From assembly GCA_019055375.1 (NCBI GenBank), contig JAHQIW010006216.1, forward strand, positions 1-64,000: a stretch of DNA of 64,000 nt. Direction: 5' to 3'. How positions within the stretch are numbered: position 1 is the stretch's first letter; each line of letters begins with the position of its first letter. Positions 1 to 11,199 of this stretch are shown piece by piece. The stretch is from Parelaphostrongylus tenuis (taxonomy: Eukaryota; Nematoda; Chromadorea; Rhabditida; Metastrongylidae). The translations under genes were made by a program, and so were the position numbers. Under the pieces are notes generated by a model that saw nothing but the letters and a program-made list of their open reading frames with translations, had not been told where the DNA came from and made no database searches.

Positions 1-574
1 TGCTTGTACGAACTGTGCAATTGTAAGCAATGATGTCATACGAGTTCATAGTTCAACGCTCTACTTTACTAAGTGAGTGAGGAGTGTAGAAGAACATGGA
101 TAGGCAACTCACATTTGAGAAATTATAGACATAAGAACGATCACTCAGATGAATGTTAAACAAATGAATATAGAAGAGATAAACTATGAACATGAGGTAG
201 ATAAGGGATTAACCAAGCTTAGTAACGTACTGTGGGAGCGAGAGAGATCAAAACGTGAACAAAGGCATAAGATATGAAACATATGTATGTCAAATGGGAA
301 GGAATGAAACAAACATCTCAGCTCTGTGAACGCTAGATGATTCAATGTTTCCGTATTCGTCTCGATGTGTGTGGTGTGCTCGGGTAGGGCGCTCGATAAG
401 TTGGTCATTAGGCATGTCATCTGTTTTTGGCATATCCTAGCTGCGCATCCGATTGCTTGGCTCACTTCTAGGTCAACGTAAATGCATCAATCGTGTAATT
501 GAACATTGAATTGTTAAGATCAAAGAGCCGCACGTTGAGGCCAAATAGAGGCTATTCAGTAAAAAAGTCTTTAT

Positions 575-690
575 AGTCATGGCCACACTTACGCTCCGGC
601 AATGTCGCCCGCTTCATCAGTGGTTCACGCTTCACACTGAACCCTACTTCATAGCAGGGATAGGGGCTCGTTATTTATGGTGATAGCATG
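575..690 (-). repeat. Dispersed repeat, copy 1 of 3 (inverted)
   Basis: The reverse complement matches two other stretches of the window, at 1320-1460 and 4750-4880 (both plus). All carry a block reading GAAGCGGGCGACA or a close variant and a block reading TATGAAGTAGGGTTCAGTGTG or a close variant. This copy is inverted relative to the other two and sits just left of an AT microsatellite. No coding potential is seen. It is probably part of a non-autonomous mobile element. Confidence 0.6.
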
Positions 691-736
691 TGATATTGTG
701 TATCAAGATCATTTTCAATCGATGGATTACGGCTGG

Positions 737-738
<2 letters not shown>

Positions 739-797
<59 letters not shown>
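739..797. repeat. (AT)n microsatellite
   Basis: An almost uninterrupted run of alternating T and A. The translated YIYIYI run across it is an artefact of the dinucleotide repeat. The sequence just before it (684-740) is shared with 19125-19190, so the microsatellite may have expanded inside a dispersed element. Confidence 0.95.
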
Positions 798-798
<1 letters not shown>

Positions 799-1319
799 GT
801 ATATATAAATCCAACTCATGGACTGTTTTCAAATCTCGCTATGAACATTCACTATACAACTTGAGAATGTTCGCATCCTTTTCGAGGTTGATACGTAGTA
901 GCCATACGAATATTTGGAGACTGCGAATAATAGACTGAGATTAGTTTGCCAATGAAATCATCCTATAAAAAGATGTTGTCGAAAACGTCAAGAGAAAGAA
1001 AAATAAAGAGAAAGAAGGGAAGCATCATCGTTTCTACAAATATAGACGAAATGATGAAACCGCAACAATCTTAGAGCGATAAAGAGAAAATTTGAAGATC
1101 GCATCAGATCTAATTGGTAAAGATTTGAACTGAATCCGGAAAGACGAACAAGTCATGTGCACAATAGCCTTATTCAAGTATATGTGCAATGCAATATATT
1201 CCTGATCATTGACCCTAAAATTTAGGTCAGTATTGGATTTATTCATAGTAGCATAAACGATGCGCTGTGATAGTGTAGAGATGTTTTGAAAACGATAAGC
1301 CCAAACAACTTATGGTGAT

Positions 1320-1460
1320 GACATAATATCATGTGCTATCACCATTAACAACGTCGCCCCATTCCTTCTGTAAAGTAGTGTATAGTGTGGGACGTGAGCC
1401 ATTGATGAAGCGGGCGACACCGTCGAAACGTACGCATGACTCTGACGTATCAGCCTCGAT
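1320..1460 (+). repeat. Dispersed repeat, copy 2 of 3
   Basis: Direct copy of the repeat at 4750-4880 and inverted copy of 575-690. It lies about 100 bases before the first recognisable piece of the RTE-type retrotransposon remnant. Confidence 0.6.
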
Positions 1461-1559
1461 AAGGTTTCAAACATTTTGAAGATTATATTGAATATTTATA
1501 ACGAGATTTCAAAACAATCGATGAGATGATTAATGTGATTGCATACAAGGAACAAAAAC

Positions 1560-3910
1560 TAGGAAGACCGACATACGTCAACTAAACAACGGGACGCTTG
1601 TGATTCGAGAAGAAAAGGTTTCCTCACAAAATTTCGGCGGTGTAGGCTTCGTCGTTTATCCTTCCCATTACCCATTTCGTCAATTCTCATGTCCTTGTCC
1701 TCTCGCGTAGCCATCTTTCGATTCCAATCAAAGCGCGGTAGCAACAACATTATCATCGACTGTTACGCACCGAACAACAGCTGAAGAACACGAATCGCAT
1801 GCGTTTTATGATCAGTTGAAGGATGCTATCCGCAGGGTCGAAAAACAAATTCGTTGTCGGAGACTTCAATCCCAGAATGGAAAAGGCTAACGAGAGTTAA
1901 TACGGGACTGGAAAAGCTGCTCTAGGAGAAGGAAACGGAAATGTAAAACGTTTCGCAGGACTGCTGACTTCAGCACGTCTTTTACACCGAAAAAACATTT
2001 TCCAGGAGAATGAACAACGCCGTTGGACATGGAAGTCACCTAACGGAGTGATGCATGCGGAAATCGACCATTTACTCAAAAACATATGATGGTGCCCACT
2101 TGACACATCTGTAGTCCCACATTCGGCTCCGAATCTGATTGCCGCCTTCTTGGTCAAAGATGCGATTCAATCGTAAGCTGGAAAAAAATTCATGTCATTC
2201 GCCAAAAAGAAATCGCTAAAGCTGTTTACAGTGGAAACATTTCATGCGAAATCCATCATATCTAACTATGACTGGCACATAAGGATGATCCGACCAAGAA
2301 TAACGAACTGCTTGTTGAAGATCTCAAGAATTGTGCCAACTTAGCTTCATTTTTTCAATCCACAAGATCCGGTCGCATCTTTCCACCACAAAAGACCTAC
2401 TCGAGAAGAGATGGAAGCTGAGGCTTGTTGCTAATGCACACATTTAGCACCGGCAATACTGAATACACAGAAGAACTTTGCATGAGGATCTACATCGATA
2501 CCGCCCGAAGATACTGTTGGGAGCAGCACAAAAAAGATTCGGTCTGGAGAAGTACCGTCGGAATCTGTGCGATTATAGTGCCCCGCTGCTAGCGTTGGTG
2601 GACGAAAATGAGATCGCGAGAAAATCTCGCCATGATATGGTAATGATAAGGGAAAAAATTCTACACCAATCTTTTCGGTTCCACCATCCTCATCTCGGAC
2701 CCCGTAATGCCCACTGGATTAGAACCACCCGGAATTCTGCCCTCTGAAGTTAGAGTCGCGATAGGAAGCATGGAAAAAGGCACGACTCCAAGTCCTGATA
2801 ACATTCCTTCCGATTTGCTGCAAAGCCGGAGGTCATGATTTACTTGTACTCGGCTCATATGACATCTTACCTTTAGAAGGAAAAAAATTTCAGACTAGTG
2901 GAGGACGGCGCCCACAGCCATCATCCATAAAAAGGTGACCGAAGAGATTTTCGCAACTATAGTCCAATCTGCTTGGTAAGCACCATGTTTTACAAGCTTT
3001 ATACAAAGATCATCCTACTGCGCATATCAAGAACTCTGGATAAGGCACAAAGGATTCTGCTGCATCGACCACATCCAAACTGTGTCGAGAGCCATGGAAG
3101 TCTATCGGGAATATCACCTGCCTTAATCTTGACTTTCTTCGACTATGAAAAAACATTTGATAGCGTTGAAACGAACGCAGACATATAAGGGCTTGTCGAC
3201 TAAAGAGTGGATCCGTTCCACATAAGAACTTTATGAGACTGCTATCGCAACTGTGCCACGCAAATGCAGCTTTTTCATCGACCTCTTAGCATACCCTTTG
3301 GAAAAGGAGTTCTACAAAGCGCTACGATATCGCCAAAGCTGTTTACCGCCGCACTGCAGTGGACAATGAAGTCACTTGATTGGACGAGAAGGGCATACGC
3401 ATCGATAAAAAATTCCTATCAAACCTTCCGTTCGCGACTGACATTGTTAAATTTTCAGAAAACACTAGTGAAACAGAAGCGGTGCCCAAGGCTGTCAACG
3501 AAAAGGAAAGAAGTTCGGACTACGCATAATTCGTATGAAGAATCATTCCATGTAAAACCAAGGATACAATGAAGAACTACTCGAGCTGAGTGGTTCACCA
3601 ATTACAGAGATCACATCTTACGTGTGCTTTGGGTTTTCATTGAAACGGGGAACAACATGAAGGAGGAAGACTATGGAAGAAGGAAAGCAGCATGGGCCGC
3701 ATTTGAATCTCGTTTGGCCCTTTCAAAAAAAGCCATCGACAAGATAACGTATCCAAACTACGCGCTGAACTCTTCGATTCGACAGCCCTTTCAACGCTCT
3801 GCTATGCAGCAGAGACGTGGACTAATACTTCGACCACGTCAGAACTACTGCGAACAACTCACAGAGCGCTTGAGCGATATCTTTCAAGATTCAGTTGGCA
3901 CTCACAGTAT
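1560..3910 (+). mobile_element. Decayed RTE-type non-LTR retrotransposon (endonuclease and reverse transcriptase)
   Basis: Translation in shifting frames recovers pieces of an apurinic-type endonuclease followed by a reverse transcriptase. Seen in order: a strand reading [12 protein letters not shown] with IIDCYAP near 1720-1770; FVVGDFNPRMEK near 1850-1890; a TPSPDNIPSD block (family form GPDNIPSD) near 2790-2815; VSTMFYKLYTKIILLRI with RTLDKAQ near 2970-3050; a DYEKTFDSVETN block near 3140-3175; and GVLQSATISPKLFTAALQ near 3305-3360. Order and spacing match RTE elements of nematodes. There are many stops and frame changes and the YADD-type catalytic block is not intact, so it is a dead copy. 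The 3' tail and any target-site duplication could not be defined. Confidence 0.85.
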
Positions 3911-4420
3911 ATAGCCGGCTTGCTCAGCTCAGATCTCCGAAACCTTCATAATTTAAAAGAATTTACGTAGATAGCAAAGCACAGATGGACCGGTCATACC
4001 TTTTACAGTAAGAAGATTAGACGACAGATTGACGAAAAGAACTGCAGAGTGAACGTCACGTGAATACACCCGTCCAAAGGGCGACTGTCTACCTACACAT
4101 TGAGCGGACGTGTTCGCAAGAAGATTTAACAGCTGCAAGCAGAATTAAGCTCACAGCTGCCGATATTCTACACATCACGGTATAAAATTCGTGTCTGCCG
4201 CCATGCTCGAATTTAATTACCACCATGGAAGATTATAGCAAGAAGAAACAAATGGAAAATGGTGCTTTTGTCTGCACAATTCGTGAACATGGAATGTCCA
4301 TGTATCCAAGTATCCAAGAAACGCATTTCGTCATATTCATCACCAGCCGTAAGGCATCGACTGAAAGAAGTGCTGATAGCACAATTTCATGTTTTGTTTA
4401 TATTTTAGGGAACTAAGTGG

Positions 4421-4690
4421 TGAGCAAAAACACGGCCTCAGGAGGGAATCGAAGCCGCGTTTCATTCATGCAGGGGGACAAAATCGTGTACTGGGGTTTA
4501 TAAATCGAAGTGGCATACCCGACCAAACCTGTTGAAGGTTGGTGGTGACAGCTAACATAGAGATGTTGAAGAATAAATGGTGGCGCATATGTGCCTCTGT
4601 GGTGCAGTGGTAGAGCACACATCCTCGGCATGGATGGAACGCGAGTTCGATTCCCGTCTGAGGCCGTGTTTTTGCTCAACACTCAATTCT
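4421..4690. repeat. Foldback element with tRNA-like arms
   Basis: The left arm (about 4421-4490) is the inverted, more degraded version of the right arm (about 4590-4685). The right arm contains an A-box-like TGGTGCAGTGGTAGAGCAC and a B-box-like GAGTTCGATTCCCG with tRNA spacing, and ends in GTGTTTTTGCTCAACACTCA. The middle (4491-4589) is unrelated filler. It is one of about ten such elements in the window. It is not a canonical tRNA gene, since no full cloverleaf is apparent. Confidence 0.7.
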
Positions 4691-4749
4691 CTTAGGTATA
4701 TACGAAACATCATAACACTGCGAAATGCAGTAAAAATACTAGAAACTTT

Positions 4750-4880
4750 GGACGATATGTGCTATTACCATACAACGTCCCCCATCCTTGCTATGAAGTA
4801 GGGTTCAGTGTGGGGCATGAGCCACTCATGAGCGGGCGACACGGCCGATACGTACGTATGACTCCCGACGTATCAATATC
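4750..4880 (+). repeat. Dispersed repeat, copy 3 of 3
   Basis: Same orientation as the copy at 1320-1460. Together these two copies flank the RTE remnant and the 4421-4690 foldback element. They could be ends of one larger insertion or independent copies. Confidence 0.6.
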
Positions 4881-4899
4881 GGAAAGGCTATGCACATCT

Positions 4900-7800
4900 C
4901 ACAGACAATAAACTTATACAACTAGTCGTTATATAGTTGACTGCACAGCGTCCAGTTACGACAGAAATTATGAAAGCAATTATTATAAGAGATTATTCAT
5001 TGGAGCTGAAAGAGTCAAAAATGACCTTGAAACAGAGTACCACTCTAATTGTCCATTTATGGCAGGCGTTGCTAGAAATCCTTACAAGTTAGCAAATATA
5101 GCTGGACTTTTCAATTATTTTTTGAATCAAATTATCAATGTGAAAACTGAATCACCTATATCATTTGTGGTCCTGTTAATTAAGTAATCCTTGTGAATTA
5201 GTAAATCCTTTCTTCATGTTCATTACATACTAAGTTTCTGCAAATTTAAATTGTATAGAGAGCATCACATTCTGGTATGCACCCGTTTCTTTTAGCATTT
5301 TTTGTGAAGCAGTAGTGAGCTCTACCGGTTCTGATATGTATCAGTTCACGGCCTGCTGAGCTTCACCTTGACTTTCGTAGTTCTGGTAGATGATGAGCTC
5401 AAAAACAAAAGCCATAAGGCATCGAAGGAATAAAAATGGCTAAAGGTAATAATATCTACGAGTTCCTACTGTGTACCAGTTGACACGTCAGGAAAAATTA
5501 AGCATGTTGTGCTTTCAAGAGCATAATAATATGTTATCATTCTTCATTCGCTAAAAAGTTTGATTATTATGTCATCTGAGTTACTCTCTGGAGCGAACGC
5601 ATATAGACGACAATCATTCATGGATCACATTAAGATGACATAATACTTCAACATACGCTTACGTCGTACTGTGGAAATGAGAATCGTCTGCTAAGCGTTT
5701 GAAAGGAATGGGTACTCTGGCGTAATCCAGTTGATATAAATAATAATATGGGAACGAGAATATCGTGGTTACTGCGGTAAGCTTAAGTATTTTCAAGATC
5801 CTGTTGACATGTTCGGATTCAAAAAAGTCATTCTAATCACTAAAAGGAAAAAAATGCCGAATGTTACTAGGTCACTTCAGCATGGCTGGAATACCGTATA
5901 GATCGACAGCGATACGGGCGCTACTTCAATCATGCAGTAATACACTCTACTCAGTTCGCTTCGATGCGACGAATACGAAAATCTAAATCGGAAAAACTAC
6001 TGCTGTAGATTCTCATTATCATCTCAACTGAGATGTATTGTTACTCAAAATAAAGTGATCCTGTTCTTGCTCAAAATACTGCGCAGTTTATTGAGCAAAA
6101 TTTAACGTAAATTATAATGGTTCTGATGAGGGAGATACCACCAAAACGTTAGCCCAAACAATAAAGGATCATATAAAAACTTTGTTTCACCTGATCCATA
6201 GGCACAGAGGACAAAAGAAGTGCAGAAATGATTCCTTTTTGAGAATAATAACTTCTACTTAATAGATGTGTGGTTTTTGCAGAAGCCACTAAGTGTGTTT
6301 ATTGCTTAAAATACTGCACAATTTATTGTTACGACCTCGGCAATCATTGAGATCTAACAGAAAGTTTGTGAATTACACGCGAAATAAAGATACGTTTTCA
6401 TTTCACTCCGTTATTTTTGTTTTTTCTTCTTTGACTTCCTGTTCCATGCTAAGTCATTTTTATTTCAAAACGAGATAAACCGATTGAAAAACAAGGTCAT
6501 GACGACATTTATCCTGTAACTCTACATCACTTATAAAAATTATAGCATTTGAACTTGTTTCCTTAAGCTTATGAGGTGGATGTGGATAAAAAAAATATGT
6601 GCTAAGTTGATGGCAAATTTCCGATTCAAATCAACATTTTATTTTGCGAGCAGCTATCCTTCATATGCATAAGTTATTAATAGTGTACCGTAGTCCCATT
6701 GGGCATTCGTCTTATGGAAGTGCTGAATAGATCACGTATCACAATGTTTCAAGAGCGAATGAGCGCAAACACTTGAATCGAATGCAATTAACTCATTCAC
6801 AATCAAACAAGGATAGCCACACTCATAGCGAAAGCCGTCCATATTTGCAAGTACTAGTATGTTTTATGAATGATTACAAAAGTACGTATCAGTTGTAAAC
6901 AGGTGAAATTTGTCTTAAGGAAATAGATTCTACTTTCGCCCGAATCGAACATATTGACTTTTTCTTTTATCTGGAAAGTCGACTGGAACAGCACGACCAA
7001 ATCGTACGAATGCTGACTTTCTCTTCTCAGGCAACTGAAACATGATCGTTTTATGTGAGATTTTAGAGCTGAAAAGAAATGAATTAATTCGTTTCCTTCA
7101 ATGGTACTGTGTCGGACTTCTGGATTGGTTTTTTTGGTAATGGATAAATAGTTATGTTGTATTTACGGGAATCTGGTCAACACTTCCTGATCCTTATGGA
7201 TAAATGCCACTCTTGAAAGGCATATTCTAATCATTGTACCTTTATATTATCTTATTCCATAGTAATTCGTGCAATGGTTTACCTTTCCAGCTACTACAGT
7301 AAACAATTCCCTTCAGATAGGTAAGCTCTATGGCGCATCAACGCTTTCGAGACCATAGTGGAAATCGCCACTCGCAGTGCTATTCGGACCAGATGCGCGA
7401 TTTTGTTATTTTATTGGGATATTCTTCCTGATTCTGAAATCATTCTAGGTTTCTTATAGTACATCGATATTCAACGACTTTCTCCACACGTCCGTGTGCT
7501 TTTGGTGCAACTCTTTTGTATAGTTAGAAGCTTCCTCTCATTGCGCAATTGCGACTTTGCTAGCGCCCTGCCAATTGTAATATTGTGCACGAAGTAAATA
7601 TTATGATATAAATCAATTAAATTTGATATATTTTATTATAAACATTACTCCGAAGATACCACAGCAATTGGTAGCCACAAAATGAATAGTTCGTCAAAAA
7701 TGATGTCGCGCATTTGAAGCAATGTCACATTTTGGATAACGAATCGTGAAAACCCTTTTGGGACCAGAATTTCTTTCGGTGGAAAAAGCTTTCTTCCATG

Positions 7801-8080
7801 GCTTTTAGTGATCATTCGATACCTTGGACTTCGATGATTACGATATCTTACGCGGCCTTTAGAAAAAGATTGTAGCGCGTTGTAACAGCAAAAACAAAAT
7901 GATGTTCCAAACTCGGCTTCTTTGTTAGCTTGATTCAGGTCTGTGGATTTCCATTGAATTAGGGCTTTCCATTCAAAATTCTGTAGCTGTTTGAAATGAA
8001 ACCAATTTTTTGTTGCAAAAACGTTTTCTAAGCGTGCCGTAAGAGCAAAAAGAAACTACGTTTTATTCGCAGAGTTTCTT
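4900..8080. other. Intergenic DNA, no gene seen
   Basis: AT-rich DNA with no long open frame on either strand, no convincing exon with flanking splice signals, and none of the window's main repeat families except short fragments. Confidence 0.5.
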
Positions 8081-8084
8081 CGGC

Positions 8085-8252
8085 ACATAAAATATATATA
8101 CATATACGTATACATATATATATCTATATATATATATATAAACGTATATAGACATATATACATATATATTTATATAGATATATATGTATATATAAACATG
8201 TACATATATATATAATATAAATTTATATATATATATATATATATATATCAGA
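8085..8252. repeat. Imperfect (TA)n / (TATAYA)n microsatellite
   Basis: A low-complexity tract of TATATA with interspersed CATA, CGTA and AATA steps. Open frames across it (YIYIYIY on the minus strand) come from composition alone. Confidence 0.95.
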
Positions 8253-8464
8253 AGCGTATGACCATGTAAAGGCAAACGTGTCATACCAGAATATCGAAAT
8301 AAATCTAAAAACAAATGAGGAAAATCACTCTCCATCTGGTGGTGCTGTGCGCAGCGATTATCGTTTCATGCATATTGGCTTTTCATTCTGATTTTACATA
8401 AAGAATAAACACGAGTTGAATCTCAAACTAATGGCTAACTACTCTTAGTGCAAAACATAATTTT

Positions 8465-9400
8465 TTTTTGTTCTTACAGCGCTCTATGAAGACTTTTCTG
8501 AATTCGTTCAAAGATTCAATATTATATAAATTTATTCTCTCGAAAAAGTTAATTAATTATTATTTGGTATCTATGAAAAGACAAGCACAGATGCCAGCGC
8601 CATTGATTATAGATATTGAAGATAAAACTCAATTTTCTTCTTGTCGATACTACAGATTAAAAAAGGTAGTATTTAACTCCAGTGAAAGCAATCTGTCTGG
8701 CGAGAAAGCCAAACAAACACGAGTTCCAAACACACCATACACTCCTGAGACAAATCGTAAAGTTTTATTCGTTGTTCGAGCTCCAAAAAAGCCCTTCCAA
8801 AAAACAGTCCAAGTATTTGCATCGCAAATTTTTCAACTATTGAATGGCACTTGAATCCTTGCGTAAACCTGTGCCCGACAAGAAAATCACTAATCACGGT
8901 TGCTACACTTGATCTCGAAAAGGGATGGCGAAACGTAATTCCACTTCGTCGTTACTGCAGCGCAATATAAGTTTTTGTTCGAAAATGAAGTGGACAAGTA
9001 GAATTGCCGCTTCTCAAGCTTTTGGACGACTACGAAAACTTTGTATGGTGAGAAAGCCAACTAAACACAAATGCAAAGTACACTGTAAACTCCGAAGAAA
9101 TAATTTTTTTCTTTGTTGCTACAGCTCACTACGAAAGGTTTTTAAAAATCAAACATAGAATTGGAACCACAATCTTTTCAGCTACAGAAATACTACTAGA
9201 ACTTTAGTGAGGAAGCTTTGCCTGGAGCCAACCAAACACGAGTCTAACTCTATACATTCCGAAAAAGAACGTAATTTTTTCTTGTTGTTACAGCCTGCTA
9301 GAGAAGCGCTTCCACAAATCAAACATTGTAATACCGCGATTCTTTCAGCTATCGATTGATTACTTAGAGTCAACTGAAAAACCTGTGCTCGATGAAGAAA
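8465..9400. repeat. Degenerate tandem copies of a dispersed repeat
   Basis: Blocks such as TTGTTACAGC plus a GCTC-GAAG stretch, then a CAGCTA.TGATTACT block, then TCGA-GAAGAAAATCAC recur about every 180-250 bases. Related copies lie at 15640-15960 and 16930-18520. The 128-residue open frame at 8468-8854 falls in this repeat and is not a gene. The decayed copies make the exact unit uncertain. Confidence 0.55.
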
Positions 9401-10280
9401 TTACGAAAACGTCTCGATGGTTGATCTAGCTTTAAAATCTTACTGAAGTCAAGGGCTCCTAGTATTCTCTGCACAAGTTCTTGTTATTATAGCCTCAATA
9501 TACGACGATAATAACCTTTTTTTCGGAGAATGATGTATAGTCTGTAGTATAGTCTTTGTTAGATTAAAATAAAACCTTTTTTTTATAGTCAAAACCAAAA
9601 GCTCGACGTGAACCGATTTCCACTAATGCATGTCCGAAAAATTATACCGTCCAGCTCGAAACTACTGTTATGATGGAGTTCTCTATTTCCAATAGGAATC
9701 ATTATGATTTGAAGATTTTTGCTAGGTAATCATAAATTTCCCTCCTGTCTTCTTTCTCGACCCTAGAAATGCTTTCTTCGCTTGTGCTGACTCGTGCCCG
9801 TATTTCAAAGAGGGATGCTATTGAACAAATGAAATTTTGTTCAGCTAGAAATGGTCGTGTTGCACATTATTTGCGGGCTGCACATTTCTGTTGAAATCTT
9901 TGAAAATATGAGTTTCGTATTTATTTGTTTTGAGCTTTGAATATGAGTTTCAAACAATAAAGCGGCAATGTTTGACTTCCACGTATTATTCTTTTATGAC
10001 AGCTTTGGTGGGAAAACAACCATAAGAATGTTCAGATACGAGCAAAATTTGGAGCCGGGAATGCCTTAAACAGCGATTAACCTTTCCAGCCTCACATGTT
10101 ACCTACTACAACATCGACGGCTTTGCTGTGCCTTCCGCTCAGACATCTTCAAGGCATCGAGGTGCTATAAGTAATCATCTGTCAACGGGATTGATTTGGT
10201 AGGCATCAATCGCCGTTGATCCGGCTAACTCGCTGATTGCTGATAGCATTAGAATATGCCTAAGAGGAAAACTAAGCAAG
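9401..10280. other. Intergenic DNA downstream of the FLP gene
   Basis: No open frame of note, no recognised repeat and no exon-like block with splice signals on either strand. Confidence 0.4.
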
Positions 10281-10282
10281 GA

Positions 10283-10435
10283 CCATGATGGTGTAATGGT
10301 AACGCGTAAGCCCCAATTCCTTCCCATTCCTTCAAAACAAGAAAGTAATCTTCAAGTGTAAAAATGTTTTAACCGCTATGGAATTGGGGTGATTCACCGT
10401 CTCCCTGAAACCGTAACCATTACATTTACCATGTA
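10283..10435. repeat. Small foldback element with tRNA-like arms
   Basis: The left end reads CCATGATGGTGTAATGGTAAC and the right end carries the inverted GTAACCATTACATTTACCATG. Inside them CCCCAATTCC on the left pairs with GGAATTGGGG on the right. The left arm holds an A-box-like GATGGTGTAATGGTAACG. The element lies about 300 bases past the stop codon of the FLP gene on the minus strand. Confidence 0.65.
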
Positions 10436-10745
10436 TATACTGAAGAAATTTACAGTTGATACATTTATTAAAAGAGAATGGTCACAGTTGTAGAATTCTT
10501 CTTCTTACTGCTATTATTACAAAAATATAAAACTGCTGGATATCGTGTTGTGGCTTAAAGGATTAACGAAAACCAGTCAATCCAAGTGGTAGGTCTTCAG
10601 GATAATACTATAATTGCTCCATATGATTATTCTCAAGGCTTGAGCTTCAATGTCACTCTTCTATTGGTATAATATGATTAGTATATTACAAGCTTTAACC
10701 AATGTCTTCCTCCTTAATCCTTACTTTTTACAATTAGGAATATGC

Positions 10746-11165
10746 TTAAGTTACCGAAAGGTCTTCGAGTGATCGTTTTCCAAAACGGACAAACGCCGAC
10801 TTTCGCTTTTCCACTGGATTCATTAGATCCCCTGAAACTGAGTAAAAATTTAAGGGCATCATTTACATGGATATTTTGGTTTAGTGTCTGCTGTTCTTTT
10901 GTTATAACAACTAGCTTTGCTGTTTCAATGAACTGCTATTAAATTATATCGGAAACTTACTGTTCTCCGAGTTAGAGCCATCGTCAGGATTACCATCTTG
11001 CAACAAATACTGTAGTTCGACAAGCGATCCTTGAAGTGTTCCATGAAGACGACATAGATTTAGTGAAGGAAATTGACGACAAAATTCTTGAGATAGGTGT
11101 TCGTCGTTCGAAGAGGCAGCGATTGAGCTCACCGCCAACGACACGACGAATAACGCACACCACAT
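10746..11165 (-). CDS. flp-17: FMRFamide-like neuropeptide precursor (KSAFVRF-amide)
   Basis: Two exons, 11165-10961 and 10831-10746, with a 129-base intron (GTAAGT donor, TTTCAG acceptor), joined in frame to give 96 residues. Residues 1-17 form a hydrophobic signal peptide starting MWCALFVV. A spacer follows with two cysteines (C29 and C38). The C-terminal part holds VEKR-KSAFVRFG-KRSLEDLSVT: one peptide between two KR dibasic sites, with the glycine that becomes the C-terminal amide. Convertase cleavage and amidation would give KSAFVRF-NH2 for release from neurons. KSAFVRFG is, from memory, a FLP-17 peptide in C. elegans, where it occurs with KSQYIRFG. Here only one peptide copy is present, so the ortholog name is tentative (flp-9 has the similar KPSFVRFG). 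The start is supported by a TTCAG acceptor 16 nt upstream, a probable spliced-leader site. Confidence 0.88.
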
Positions 11166-11180
11166 TACTATGAAGACGGT

Positions 11181-11187
11181 GCTGAAT
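11181..11187 (-). promoter_or_regulatory. Probable trans-splice acceptor of the FLP gene
   Basis: On the minus strand GATTCAG precedes the start codon by 16 nt with no donor-bounded exon upstream. That is the usual layout for spliced-leader addition in nematodes. The site is inferred, not proven. Confidence 0.5.
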
Positions 11188-11199
11188 CAAAGCATTAGT

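Noticed and set aside
690..938. 82-codon frame with YIYIYI
   Set aside because: Translation of an AT microsatellite.
4591..4682. True tRNA gene
   Set aside because: A-box and B-box motifs are present, but no intact acceptor stem or anticodon arm was found, and an inverted partner arm shows it belongs to a foldback element.
8468..8854. 128-codon plus-strand frame
   Set aside because: Falls within degenerate tandem repeats whose other copies are in other frames; no homology or splice context.
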